Origin: Planctomycetota bacterium
GTDB taxonomy: Bacteria; Planctomycetota; Phycisphaerae; Tepidisphaerales; Tepidisphaeraceae
NCBI GenBank assembly: GCA_023417885.1
Contig: JAEZED010000067.1
Location: forward strand, 1 to 24,690
Length of the DNA stretch: 24,690 nucleotides
Reading direction: 5' to 3'
The notes beneath the pieces are model-generated. The model searched no databases. It had not been told where the DNA came from and was given only the letters and a program-made list of their open reading frames with translations. Positions 14,223 to 22,119 of this stretch are shown here, one piece after another. The translations under genes were made by a program, and so were the position numbers. Position 1 is the stretch's first letter; each line of letters starts with the position of its first letter.

Positions 14223-15773
14223 ATGCCCCACCTTCTTGGCATCGACATCGGCACCAGCGGGACGAAGTCGCTCGTGATGGACGAGGCCGGCCGCGTGCTG
14301 GCGACGCACACGGTCGAACATTCGCTCCAGATGCCGCGGCCGGGGTGGACCCAGCAGGATCCGGAGGAGTGGTGGGAGGCGGCGCAGAAGAGCGTGAAGG
14401 GGGCGCTGCGGAAGGCGAAGGTGCGCGGCGGCGAGATCGGCGCGGTCGGGCTCTCGGGGCAGATGCACGGGAGCGTCTTCCTCGACCGCAAGGGGAGCGT
14501 GCTGAGGCCGGCGCTGCTGTGGAACGACCAGCGGACCGCCAAGCAGAGCGCCGAGATCGTGGAGAGGGCCGGCGGGGAGCGGCGCATGCTGGAGCTCGTC
14601 GGCAACCTCCCGCTGACCGGCTACACCGTGCCGAAGATCCTCTGGTTCCGCGAGCATGAGCCGAAGAAGTGGGCGCGGTGCGCGAGCATCCTCCTGCCGA
14701 AGGACTACGTGCGCTACCGCATGTGCGGCGACCTGGCGACCGACGTGGGGGACGCGAGCGGGATGTGCCTGGTGGACGTGAAGCGGCGCACGTGGAGCGA
14801 CGAGCTGCTGCGCATCATGGACATCGACAAGGGGCTGCTGCCGAGGCTCTACGAGTCGCCTGAGGTGACGGGGGTGATGAGTGCCCAGGGATCGAAATCC
14901 CTGGGTTTGAAGGAGGGGACGCCGGTCGTCGCGGGGGGTGGGGACGTGATGACCGGGGCGGTGGGGAACGGGATCGTGGAGGAAGGGCTGATCAACGCCA
15001 ACCTCGGCACCGGCGGCGTGATGTGCGCGCACAGCGACGAGCCGGCGCTGGACGACGCGGGCGCGACGGTCGGGCGCATCGCCACGATGTGCCACGCCGT
15101 GCCGGGGGCATACGTGCTCTTCGGCTGCATGCTCTCGGCGGCGGGGAGCCTTCAGTGGTACGCCGACCGGTTCTGCGACGTGGAGCAGGCGCGGGCGAAG
15201 CGCGAGAAGCGGAGCGTCTTCGAGGTGGTGCTGGAGCTTGCCGAGCGAGCGCCGGCGGGATGCGAAGGTCTCTTCTTCCTCCCCTATCTCACAGGGGAGC
15301 GCTGCCCGCACCCGGATCCGGACGCGCGCGCCGGCTGGATCGGCGCGACGCGGCGGACGGACCGGCCGATGATCGTGCGCTCGATCGTGGAGGGGGTGAC
15401 CTTCAACATGAGCGCGATGCTGCGGATCATGCGCGAGCAGATGGGCGTGCCGGTGAAGCAGGTGCGCGCCACCGGCGGGGGCGCGAAGTCGGCGCTTTGG
15501 CGGCGGATCCAGGCAGACACGTATGGCGCGCCCGTGGCGATCACGAACGCGCAGGAAGGGGCCGCCTTCGGCGCCGCGCTGCTGGCGGGCGTGGGAGCGG
15601 GCGTCTACCGGAGCGTTCCGGACGCCTGCCGCCGGCTGATCAAGCCGACGGAGGTCACGAAGCCCGACCGCAAGGGCACGGCGCTCTACGCGCGGCACCA
15701 GGCGGTCTACGACAAGCTCTACGGCGACCTGAAGGATCGCTTCGCGGACATGGCCAGACTGGTGGAGGCGTGA
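14223..15773 (+). CDS. xylB: Xylulokinase (FGGY family)
   Basis: 516 residues, a typical length. ATP phosphorylates D-xylulose to xylulose 5-phosphate for the pentose phosphate pathway, in the cytoplasm. Visible FGGY signatures are GIDIGTSGTKSLVMDEAG (6-23), PGWTQQDPEEWWEA (40-53), GLSGQMHGSVFLD (76-88) with the substrate-binding Met-His, LLWNDQRT (98-105), GDASGMC, GGGDVMTGAVGNG with the catalytic Asp241, then NLGTGG. The C-terminal ATP site includes RATGGGAKSALWRRI. The ATG at 14223 is chosen because it directly precedes the conserved strand; an upstream TTG (14184) would add 13 unconserved residues. No isomerase, transporter or regulator gene is adjacent. The palindrome array ends 213 bp upstream and could serve this promoter. 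Confidence 0.93.
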   Translation: MPHLLGIDIGTSGTKSLVMDEAGRVLATHTVEHSLQMPRPGWTQQDPEEWWEAAQKSVKGALRKAKVRGGEIGAVGLSGQMHGSVFLDRKGSVLRPALLWNDQRTAKQSAEIVERAGGERRMLELVGNLPLTGYTVPKILWFREHEPKKWARCASILLPKDYVRYRMCGDLATDVGDASGMCLVDVKRRTWSDELLRIMDIDKGLLPRLYESPEVTGVMSAQGSKSLGLKEGTPVVAGGGDVMTGAVGNGIVEEGLINANLGTGGVMCAHSDEPALDDAGATVGRIATMCHAVPGAYVLFGCMLSAAGSLQWYADRFCDVEQARAKREKRSVFEVVLELAERAPAGCEGLFFLPYLTGERCPHPDPDARAGWIGATRRTDRPMIVRSIVEGVTFNMSAMLRIMREQMGVPVKQVRATGGGAKSALWRRIQADTYGAPVAITNAQEGAAFGAALLAGVGAGVYRSVPDACRRLIKPTEVTKPDRKGTALYARHQAVYDKLYGDLKDRFADMARLVEA

Positions 15774-15781
15774 TGCTGCAG

Positions 15782-15846
15782 ATCCGGAGCCGAAGAGGAA
15801 CACAGATTTCACGGATGGCCACAGATTGACACGGATTTCAGAGGAT
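15782..15846 (+). repeat. CACAGATTT-family repeat P5, left arm of a second ~320-bp element
   Basis: Contains GAGCCGAAGAGGAACACAG and GGATGGCCACAGATTGACAC, matching P1. It starts 9 bp after the xylB stop codon. Confidence 0.9.
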
Positions 15847-15893
15847 GGATTTGGAAGATGCGGGCGCCGCTTGGCACGTCGGCGCGGCGGAAG

Positions 15894-15930
15894 AACGCAA
15901 AGGCGCGAAGGGCGCAAAGAGAGAGCAAAG
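15894..15930 (+). repeat. GCGAAG/GCAAAG-type intergenic repeat Q1
   Basis: AACGCAAAGGCGCGAAGGGC followed by GCAAAG copies, related to the Q repeats around 18.3-19.9 kb. It lies inside the P5-P6 element; the rest of 15774-16204 holds no recognisable gene. Confidence 0.75.
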
Positions 15931-16046
15931 CAGCGAAGGAGATGGCTTCAGCAAAGGCGGCGCGTTCTCCTGATCGCAGTAGCGGAGAAAGGGCCTGCTG
16001 AATGCCACGCAAGCCATCCCGGTCATCGTGTCGCCGCCATACATCC

Positions 16047-16101
16047 ATCCGCATCTGTGTGAATCTGTGGCCATGTGTGAAATCTATGGTCACTCCGGCT
16101 C
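16047..16101 (-). repeat. CACAGATTT-family repeat P6, right arm of the second element
   Basis: The reverse complement carries GATTTCACACATGGCCACAG and ends CACACAGATGCGGAT, matching P1 closely. P5 to P6 spans 320 bp. Confidence 0.9.
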
Positions 16102-16204
16102 TGCGGCTCTACGGCTCCGTTCAAATCCGTGGCTTCCAGGCGAACGGTGACCAGTAGCGCAAGAATCGGGTGGCCTCCGTTCCGCCGGCGGCGATGATCC
16201 TGGC

Positions 16205-17098
16205 ATGAGCCTCCTGTTCAAAGAGCCTGCATTGCACACGCCCCGCCGTGGAGACGGCGCCGCCGGGGCGCACGACGACGCCATCACCCGGGCCATCCGG
16301 TATCTCGCGGAGCATTGGGACGCGCCGCCGTCGCTGGATGAACTGGCGCAGGAAGTAGCCGGGATGTCGCCGGCGCATTTCCAGCGCCGCTTCAAGGCGC
16401 GCGTCGGCATCAGCCCGAAGCGCTTCTGCCAGCAGCTCACGCTGACGCGCGCCAAGCGCCTCCTGGCACGGCGTGTCAGCCTGCTCGATGCGGCGCTCGA
16501 CGCCGGCCTCTCCGGGCCGTCGCGCCTGCACGACCTCTTCGTCGCCGCCGAGGCGATGACGCCCGGAGAGTACAAGGCGCAGGGGCGCTCGCTGGTGATC
16601 CGCTGGGGCGTGCACGAGTCTCCCATCGGCCCGGCGGTGCTGGCGACGACGGAGCGCGGCCTCTGCTGGCTCGGCTTCGGCGACGAGCGCGACGGGGTGG
16701 CGTCGCTGGAGCGCGACTGGTCGGAGGCGACGCTCGTTCGTGACCCGTCTGCGACCGCCCCCATTGCGCGCCGGATCTTCGATCGCACGGCGGAGGCGGC
16801 GTCGCCGCTGCCGGTGCTGATGCGCGGGACAAACTTCCAGCTCCAGGTGTGGCGGGCGCTGCTGCGGATTCCGCACGGGGCGATCGCGACGTACGGCGAC
16901 GTGGCGAAGGCGATCGACCCGTCCGGATCGGGCCGGAACGTGCGCGCCGTCGGCATGGCCTGCGGCGCCAACCGAGTGGCGTGGGTCATTCCCTGCCACC
17001 GCGTGATCCAGTCCACCGGCGCCCTCTGCGGCTACGCCGGCGGACTGGACCGCAAGCGCGCCCTGCTGGCGCTGGAAGCCCCGGACACAGCCGACTGA
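16205..17098 (+). CDS. AraC-type HTH fused to O6-methylguanine-DNA methyltransferase (Ada-like)
   Basis: 297 residues. Residues ~25-125 form an AraC-family DNA-binding domain (SLDELAQEVAGMSPAHFQRR, then GISPKRF, and the second helix-turn-helix ending TPGEYK). Residues ~130-291 form the methyltransferase domain with FQLQVWRALLRIPHGAIATYG (211-231), the active site IPCHRVI with acceptor Cys264, and GYAGGL (276-281). It transfers alkyl groups from O6-alkylguanine to its own Cys, repairing DNA in a single-turnover reaction. The N-terminal Ada domain with the four zinc Cys that senses phosphotriesters is missing. The protein therefore resembles a known class of Ada variants in which DNA binding and repair are kept but classical induction is not. 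Start ATG at 16205. Confidence 0.93.
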   Translation: MSLLFKEPALHTPRRGDGAAGAHDDAITRAIRYLAEHWDAPPSLDELAQEVAGMSPAHFQRRFKARVGISPKRFCQQLTLTRAKRLLARRVSLLDAALDAGLSGPSRLHDLFVAAEAMTPGEYKAQGRSLVIRWGVHESPIGPAVLATTERGLCWLGFGDERDGVASLERDWSEATLVRDPSATAPIARRIFDRTAEAASPLPVLMRGTNFQLQVWRALLRIPHGAIATYGDVAKAIDPSGSGRNVRAVGMACGANRVAWVIPCHRVIQSTGALCGYAGGLDRKRALLALEAPDTAD

Positions 17099-17112
17099 GC
17101 GCCGCACGGGCG

Positions 17113-18270
17113 CTATGCCGATGCGCGCCGCGGGGACTCGAGCATCTCCACCACCATCCGCGCCGCGTTGTCGCTGGCGCCCTGCTTCCGAAGCGGATCC
17201 ACCACCGCCGCCTGCGCGTCGCGCTGCGCGGCGAGCTTCTCCGGGTGCCGCAGCCAGTCGATCAGCAGATCCGCCACCGGCCGCGTGTCGCCGAACCACG
17301 GGATGAACTCCGGCACCACGTGCTCGCGCCGCGGGTGGAGCCAGTTCACCAGCGCGAACGTGCGCGTGTTGATCAGCCAGCGCCCCAGCAGTTCCCACGC
17401 CAGCCGCGGCGCCGCGTAAACCGCAACCAGCGGCACGCCATGGGCCGCCGTGTGCAGCGTCGCGGTGCCGCTCACGCACAGGCACGCGTCGCTCCCCGCG
17501 ACGAGCTCGTCGAAGGCATCCTGCTTCACCGTCACCCAGTCCAGCCCCGCGGCGGCGGACGAGACGATCTCGTGCGTCACCGCCACCGTCGGCGACACGA
17601 AGCGCGCCTCCGGAAACGCCGCGCGCACCTGGCGCGCCACTTCGAGCTGGAGCGGAAAGTTGTCGCGCGCCACCTTTCGGCGCGACCCCGCGTTGAGCGC
17701 GATCACCGGCGGACGGCTCGGGAAACGCTCCGACGCGTCGAAGGCCGGCGTCTCGGCGGGAAGCTCGTCGAAGATCGGATGGCCGACGAAGGTGGCGTCG
17801 AGCCCGCGTTCGCGCAACCACGGCTCCTCGAACGGCAGGATGACCGCCATCCGGTCGATGAGCTTGCGCATGCGCTTTACGCGCCCCTCGCGGCTGGCCC
17901 AGACCTGCGGGCTGACGTAGTACATCGTCGGCACGCCGAATTCGCGCGCCAGGGCGAGGAAGTGCTTGTTCATCGTCCACGAGTCGCAGCAGACCACGAG
18001 GTCCGGCGAACCGTTCTCGCGGAAGTGGCGCCGCGTCCATTTCAGGATCCCCAGCACCTCGCGCGCCCGGACGAAGGCGCCAAGGCCCATGCGCGCCTTG
18101 CGGACCGTCTCATGGTGTACCGTCACCCCGGCGGCCCGCATCGCCTCTCCGCCCACGCCTTCCAGCGCCACCTCCGGCCGCAGCGCGCGCACCGCCGACG
18201 CCAGCTTCGCCAGGTGCCGGTCGCCCGACAGCTCGGCGCAGGAGAGAAAGACGCGTGGAGGTGAGCTCAT
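17113..18270 (-). CDS. lpxB: Lipid-A-disaccharide synthase
   Basis: 385 residues, typical of GT19 LpxB. The enzyme joins UDP-diacylglucosamine with lipid X to form the lipid A disaccharide at the inner face of the inner membrane. Visible signatures: FLSCAELSGDRHLAKLASAV (8-27), where the usual AGExSGD motif is CAELSGD; LEGVGGEAMRAAGV (~36-49); DLVVCCDSWTMN in place of the common PDVxIxID segment; VPTMYYVSPQVWASREGRVK (~113-132), a strong hallmark; ILPFEEPWL; and FVGHPIFDELP (~161-171). The C-terminal half has SGTATLHTAAHGVPLVAVY, matching the family's SGTATLE nucleotide-sugar site. No other lpx genes are adjacent. It supports an LPS-bearing Gram-negative host. Start ATG at 18270. Confidence 0.93.
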   Translation of the reverse strand: MSSPPRVFLSCAELSGDRHLAKLASAVRALRPEVALEGVGGEAMRAAGVTVHHETVRKARMGLGAFVRAREVLGILKWTRRHFRENGSPDLVVCCDSWTMNKHFLALAREFGVPTMYYVSPQVWASREGRVKRMRKLIDRMAVILPFEEPWLRERGLDATFVGHPIFDELPAETPAFDASERFPSRPPVIALNAGSRRKVARDNFPLQLEVARQVRAAFPEARFVSPTVAVTHEIVSSAAAGLDWVTVKQDAFDELVAGSDACLCVSGTATLHTAAHGVPLVAVYAAPRLAWELLGRWLINTRTFALVNWLHPRREHVVPEFIPWFGDTRPVADLLIDWLRHPEKLAAQRDAQAAVVDPLRKQGASDNAARMVVEMLESPRRASA

Positions 18271-18329
18271 CGCCGCCGCAAGCGTAGCCGATCACCTGCC
18301 ACTTCGACGGTTGCCGCTCGCCGCTCGTC

Positions 18330-18374
18330 GGAGATCGCGAAGACGCTAAGGCGCAAAGAGGGACGCAAAGGAAG
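18330..18374 (+). repeat. GCGAAGACGC-family repeat Q2
   Basis: GGAGATCGCGAAGACGCTAA then GGCGCAAAGAGGGACGCAAA. Nearly identical to Q4 (18961) and roughly the reverse complement of Q3 (18461), so Q2 and Q3 could form a long hairpin with an ~86-nt loop. Located 60 bp upstream of the lpxB start. Confidence 0.9.
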
Positions 18375-18460
18375 ATCTGGTTTCCAAGCGGAGAGCTCTA
18401 AGGCCCGCGAAAGCGGGGAGAGATGCCACCGTCGCCCACACGCTTTCCAACATACTCCGG

Positions 18461-18502
18461 CCTTTGCGTCCGTCTTTGCGCCTTTGCGCCTTTGCGATCT
18501 CC
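18461..18502 (-). repeat. GCGAAGACGC-family repeat Q3 (inverted)
   Basis: CCTTTGCGTCCGTCTTTGCG followed by two CCTTTGCG units and ATCTCC. Inverted relative to Q2; ends 20 bp before the stop of the next small membrane gene. Confidence 0.9.
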
Positions 18503-18521
18503 GGGGCACCGGGCGCACGGG

Positions 18522-18890
18522 CTAGAGCAACATCAGGCCGCGCCCGAATGCGCCAAGGAAGATCAGGAGCGAGACCGAGAACAGCGTCCACGGCACGGGA
18601 CGCCATGCCTCGCCCGCTTCGCGCGGGATGTAGGCCGCCGCCAGCGCCGAACCCACAAGGAATATGAGCGCGGACCCGGTCGTCACCAGGCCGAAGATCG
18701 GGATCAGGAAGTCGCCCGCGCCATGCGTGGTACCGCCGCTGAGCACAAAGCCCCAACAGCCCCACGCGTACACGGAAGAAACGACCGCCAGCAGATCGCA
18801 GGCCACCGAGACGACGATCAGAAAGAGCGCCTTACGGAGCTGCCTCTGGTGTGATGGCGTTGACGCGGCGCGATAGTCGAGCGACGGCAC
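18522..18890 (-). CDS. Small four-helix membrane protein, family not recognised
   Basis: 122 residues, GTG start at 18890 giving MPSLDYRAAST. About four hydrophobic segments: ~22-44, 48-60 (CWGFVLSGGTTHGAGDFLIP as the loop around ~44-63), ~64-88 and ~97-120. It is a clear paralogue of the protein at 19451-19825, sharing CDLLA, CWGFVLSxGTTHGxGDxLIP, GLxTTGxALxFLxGSALAAA and WRPVxWxLF. I do not recognise the family. The conserved THG-x-GD loop is polar and lies between two helices, so it may face a ligand or partner. Q repeats flank the gene on both sides. Confidence 0.75.
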   Translation of the reverse strand: MPSLDYRAASTPSHQRQLRKALFLIVVSVACDLLAVVSSVYAWGCWGFVLSGGTTHGAGDFLIPIFGLVTTGSALIFLVGSALAAAYIPREAGEAWRPVPWTLFSVSLLIFLGAFGRGLMLL

Positions 18891-18960
18891 GGCGCCAGCT
18901 TACGGGCCGCGCAACGCACGTCAAACCCGCCCCCGCGGTCATTGCCGTTCACCGTCTCGG

Positions 18961-19006
18961 CAGAGATCGCGAAGACGCTAAGGCGCAAAGAGGGACGCGA
19001 AGAGTG
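18961..19006 (+). repeat. GCGAAGACGC-family repeat Q4
   Basis: AGAGATCGCGAAGACGCTAA then GGCGCAAAGAGGGACGC, virtually identical to Q2. In inverted orientation to Q5 (19907-19948), with which it brackets two small membrane genes. Confidence 0.9.
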
Positions 19007-19038
19007 GTAGATAGCGCAGAGCCGGGACTATTCACCCT

Positions 19039-19398
19039 TCACTTGGCCAGCCACCATCCGACCACGACGCCGGCGAGGAGCGCGATGGCGGGAATGGCCA
19101 GCCCAGCCAGCCGCCAGGCGAGCGTTCGCGGGAACTTGAAGGCCCAGACGGTCGCCAGGAACAGCAGCAGGAGCGCGACGATCCCAAAGGGAATCCCAAG
19201 GAGAAGGATCAGCAGATCTGCGTCCGTGCCGGAGCGGGCAATCGTCACCCAACATGTGACGCAACCCGCGAAGATCGCACCGACAACACTGAACCCGCAC
19301 ACGACGGTCAAGGGCATAACGACGCCCGCGAACGTCCGCCCGGCGGTCCGGTGCGGCGTGTAATCCAGCCCGTGCAGATGGGAATCCGAAGGAGGCAT
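19039..19398 (-). CDS. Small membrane protein, hypothetical
   Basis: 119 residues from the ATG at 19398, starting MPPSDSHLHGLDYTPH; a TTG at 19458 would extend it into the upstream gene. Three hydrophobic segments: ~30-52 (VVMPLTVVCGFSVVGAIFAG), ~64-85 (ILLLGIPFGIVALLLLFLAT) and ~96-115. The MP..xLDYxP start echoes the two neighbouring paralogues, but the rest has diverged and the THGxGD motif is absent. It sits 52 bp downstream of the 19451-19825 gene and probably shares its transcript. Function unknown. Confidence 0.65.
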   Translation of the reverse strand: MPPSDSHLHGLDYTPHRTAGRTFAGVVMPLTVVCGFSVVGAIFAGCVTCWVTIARSGTDADLLILLLGIPFGIVALLLLFLATVWAFKFPRTLAWRLAGLAIPAIALLAGVVVGWWLAK

Positions 19399-19450
19399 GC
19401 TGGCTCTTGGGCTTACCGATTCGCCGGCCGCGGCCTTAGCCGAAGCTATA

Positions 19451-19825
19451 TCACGCAAGCTGGAGTAAGCCCCGCGCCAGAAGGAGTGTAGAGATCACGA
19501 GCGAGAACCAGAAGAGTGACCACGCGACTGGACGCCATCCATTGCCCGCGTTTCCGCGGGCGATGCGCGCGGCCGCGAGCGCCGATCCACCAAGGAATGC
19601 CAGGGCGGCGCCCGTCGTGAACAACCCGACCACCGGAATCAGCAGGTCACCCACGCCATGCGTCGTGCCATCGCTGAGCACGAAGCCCCAGCAGGCTCCG
19701 CCAACGAACGCGAACGGGATCGCAAGCAGGTCGCAGACAACTGCCAGACCCATCAGCCACGCCGCCTGCCGACGCAGGCTCGCGTAACCAGGCTCCGGCG
19801 GAGAACGATACTCGAGCGTCGGCAC
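19451..19825 (-). CDS. Small four-helix membrane protein, paralogue of 18522-18890
   Basis: 124 residues, GTG start at 19825 giving MPTLEYRSPPEPGY. Same plan as the protein at 18522-18890: hydrophobic ~23-45, the loop CWGFVLSDGTTHGVGDLLIP (~45-64), ~65-88, and ~99-122 with WRPVAWSLFWFSLVIS. Roughly half of positions are identical across the pair by eye. No known family is recognised. Both copies start with GTG and have no recognisable Shine-Dalgarno site. Confidence 0.75.
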   Translation of the reverse strand: MPTLEYRSPPEPGYASLRRQAAWLMGLAVVCDLLAIPFAFVGGACWGFVLSDGTTHGVGDLLIPVVGLFTTGAALAFLGGSALAAARIARGNAGNGWRPVAWSLFWFSLVISTLLLARGLLQLA

Positions 19826-19906
19826 CGCGACAGCGTACGGATCGCCGAACGGCCGTCAACACTTCTGCGGGAAAAGCCGGCAGACGTGGAAGCGCGTTAT
19901 CAAAAA

Positions 19907-19948
19907 TCTTTGCGTCCGCTTTGCGCCTTCGCGCCTTTGCGATCTCCG
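19907..19948 (-). repeat. GCGAAGACGC-family repeat Q5 (inverted)
   Basis: TCTTTGCGTCCGCTTTGCGC then CTTCGCGCCTTTGCGATCTC. Inverted relative to Q4. Confidence 0.85.
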
Positions 19949-19971
19949 CAACGCCGAGCGCCTTGGCGATC

Positions 19972-20478
19972 TCACTCCGACGACGGCGGGGCGTCGGGCC
20001 ACTCTTCGGCGTCGCGCAGTTCCTCGATGCGCTTGCGCGAGTAGTGCTTGCCCTGGTTCATGCCGGGGCAGACGCGGGCGGCGCTTTCCCAGGAGCGGGG
20101 CGTGTCGACGACGCCGTCCCAGAAGGGCCACGTGCGGCACTGGAGCGGGCGGACCGGGTAGATCCCGCAGCCGCGGCGCTTCTCGCCGGTCCTGGGGTCG
20201 TCCGGCAGGTCGATGAGGAAGACGCAGTCGTATTTGCCGTCGAGCGTCTTCTTCTCGCGCAGGCTGATGCGGTTGCCGATGCGCCGGAGGTAGCGTTTGT
20301 GCACCTCTTCCTCAGGCTTGCCCAGGTGGCGCGCCAGCAGTGTCACCTCCTCCGGGCTGATCCAGACATACCCGGGCGGGCCGCTGCAGCAGTTTCCGCA
20401 CTCCGTGCAGCGGAACTTCAGCCCGCGGGAGTACCACGGCCTGGAGGCGTTCTCGAGCACGGGAAGGGGGCGCGACAC
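19972..20478 (-). CDS. YkgJ-family cysteine-cluster protein
   Basis: 168 residues from a GTG start at 20478. The N-terminal cluster CTECGNCCSGPPGYVWIS (Cys24, 27, 30, 31) and the later GCGIYPVRPLQCRTWPFW and RVCPGM segments match the YkgJ/UPF0153-type family, whose conserved Cys residues are thought to bind zinc or an Fe-S cluster. The protein is cytoplasmic, without a signal peptide. Family function is not established. It lies divergent from the hydrolase gene at 20563, sharing an 84-bp upstream region. Confidence 0.9.
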   Translation of the reverse strand: MSRPLPVLENASRPWYSRGLKFRCTECGNCCSGPPGYVWISPEEVTLLARHLGKPEEEVHKRYLRRIGNRISLREKKTLDGKYDCVFLIDLPDDPRTGEKRRGCGIYPVRPLQCRTWPFWDGVVDTPRSWESAARVCPGMNQGKHYSRKRIEELRDAEEWPDAPPSSE

Positions 20479-20562
20479 GTGGGGAGATCTTAGGGTCCCG
20501 CCGCACCGGGTTCCGCAAAGCGCTCTGGCGTTCGGCAGGAATCGGATATCCTGCGGAGCGAG

Positions 20563-22116
20563 ATGTCACGCCCTTTCCAACCGCATGTCGCCCTTGCCCT
20601 GCTGGCCTGCATTCTCCTGCACGCCGGCGCCGCTGGCGCCGACGACGCGGGCGTCGCGACCACGAGCGAGCCCGTCGCCGCCGAGGAGGTGACCCGCCGC
20701 GACGTGGCGCGCAGCCTCCAGGCGTTCGAGGCGGCCTTTATGGAGCATCAGCCCCAGCCGCCGCTGCGCGACCAGGTCGTGCGGCAACTGGACTGGATCG
20801 GCAACCTCATCGTCTTCCGCGGCGCCCTGGCGCCGGCCGTGCGCGAGTTCGACGCGCTGGCCGACGCGATGCGCCCGCCGGGGCAGAACACGCCGGCCGA
20901 CCGGGCCGCCCGGGCGCTCCGCCTGGAGATCTTCCCGCCCGTGCTCGTCGTGGACCCGGAGAAGGAGGCGCACATGCGGATCGCATTGCGCCGGCTCTAT
21001 GTCGTGGAGGGAGAGCCCACGCCCCTCGAACTGCGCATGCGGCGGGTCTCACCAATGCCGGAGAACGCCCCGCCGGGCCGGGGATCGACCACGAGCACCA
21101 TCCTCTCTACCGGCGCCTTGCAGGAGGGCGCGCGGTTCCCCCCGCCGCTCCCGGGGCACTACGTCTGGGAGCTTGCCACGCCCGGGGGCAACGTCTGGCC
21201 CTGCGGCGAGTATGACGTCCTCGACACGGCGCCCGACGTCCTCTGCGCCGAGCTGCTCGAGCGACTCGAAGCGATCGACGTGACCCAGCCCGCCCTCCTT
21301 CGCAGCGCCCGCGCCGCGCGCAGCCGCGTCAACCTGCTCCGGAATGCCCCCGACCCGGCGCGCCCCGCGAGCTTCATGGCGAATCTCTACGAGCTCTCCC
21401 GGCAGCTCCGCGAGGAAGTCGCCGCGCTGGAGCGCGGGCAGAACCCTTACGAGCGGCGCGAGGGTGACTACTGGCGCACGATCGACATCGTCGCCGGCCC
21501 GCCCCTGTCGCTCCCGGCGCGCGTCTACGCGCCGGCGTCGGCGATCCGGAGCATGGAGCAGGGCCGCCCGGCGACCCTCGTGATCGTTCTCCACGGCGCC
21601 GGGGGCGACGAGAACTACTTCATGGATGCCTACGGCGCCGGCGAGATCAAGCGCCAGGCAGAGGCGCTGGGCTTCGTCGTCGTCTCCCCCGCCACCCTCG
21701 TCGCGATGAGCGATCTGCGCTCGCTGGGCGCAATGGTGGATGCCATGGCCGAGCTCTACAACATCGACCCGGAGCGCGTCCTCGTCGTGGGCCATTCGCT
21801 GGGCGCCATCACCGCCGGCCTCTGGGCGGGCCAGCAGCCGGAGCGGATCGCCGGCGTCGGCCTTATCGCGGGCGGGCAGCCGGATCTCCAGCTCTTCCCG
21901 GCGGGCGACACCCCCGTCGACGTTCCCGCCTTCGTCGTCGCGGCAGAGCATGACACGATCTTCCCGCCCGACGGTGTCGCGCAGTCCGCGGCCGGCGCGG
22001 CGCGGAAGGGGGCGACTGTCGCCTTCCGGCGCTACGAGGACGAGGGGCACGTCAGCATCGTTCCCGCGTCACTTTCCGATGTGCTGAGCTGGCTGCTGGA
22101 GCAGACCGCCGAGTAG
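20563..22116 (+). CDS. Exported alpha/beta hydrolase (esterase-like) with long N-terminal region
   Basis: 517 residues. Signal peptide 1-26 (VALALLACILLHAGAAGADD). Residues ~40-315 form a region I do not recognise, with helical segments and WELATPGGNVWPCGEYDV (~202-219). Residues ~320-515 form an alpha/beta hydrolase: VIVLHGAGGDENYF with the oxyanion motif (341-353), nucleophile elbow GHSLG (Ser412), acid in AEHDTIFPPD (Asp464) and GHVSIVP (His496), a complete triad. The fold segment resembles PHB-depolymerase/esterase-type enzymes (GxSxG, no lid visible). It is predicted periplasmic or secreted; the substrate is unknown. GGAG at 20555-20558 lies upstream of the ATG. Ends 3 bp before the convergent PilZ gene. 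Confidence 0.9.
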   Translation: MSRPFQPHVALALLACILLHAGAAGADDAGVATTSEPVAAEEVTRRDVARSLQAFEAAFMEHQPQPPLRDQVVRQLDWIGNLIVFRGALAPAVREFDALADAMRPPGQNTPADRAARALRLEIFPPVLVVDPEKEAHMRIALRRLYVVEGEPTPLELRMRRVSPMPENAPPGRGSTTSTILSTGALQEGARFPPPLPGHYVWELATPGGNVWPCGEYDVLDTAPDVLCAELLERLEAIDVTQPALLRSARAARSRVNLLRNAPDPARPASFMANLYELSRQLREEVAALERGQNPYERREGDYWRTIDIVAGPPLSLPARVYAPASAIRSMEQGRPATLVIVLHGAGGDENYFMDAYGAGEIKRQAEALGFVVVSPATLVAMSDLRSLGAMVDAMAELYNIDPERVLVVGHSLGAITAGLWAGQQPERIAGVGLIAGGQPDLQLFPAGDTPVDVPAFVVAAEHDTIFPPDGVAQSAAGAARKGATVAFRRYEDEGHVSIVPASLSDVLSWLLEQTAE

Positions 22117-22119
22117 CGA

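Noticed and set aside
16121..18040. A 639-residue minus-strand open frame
   Set aside because: It is antisense to the AraC/MGMT gene and out of frame with lpxB; its composition (Ala/Arg/Gly) is typical of a GC-rich shadow.
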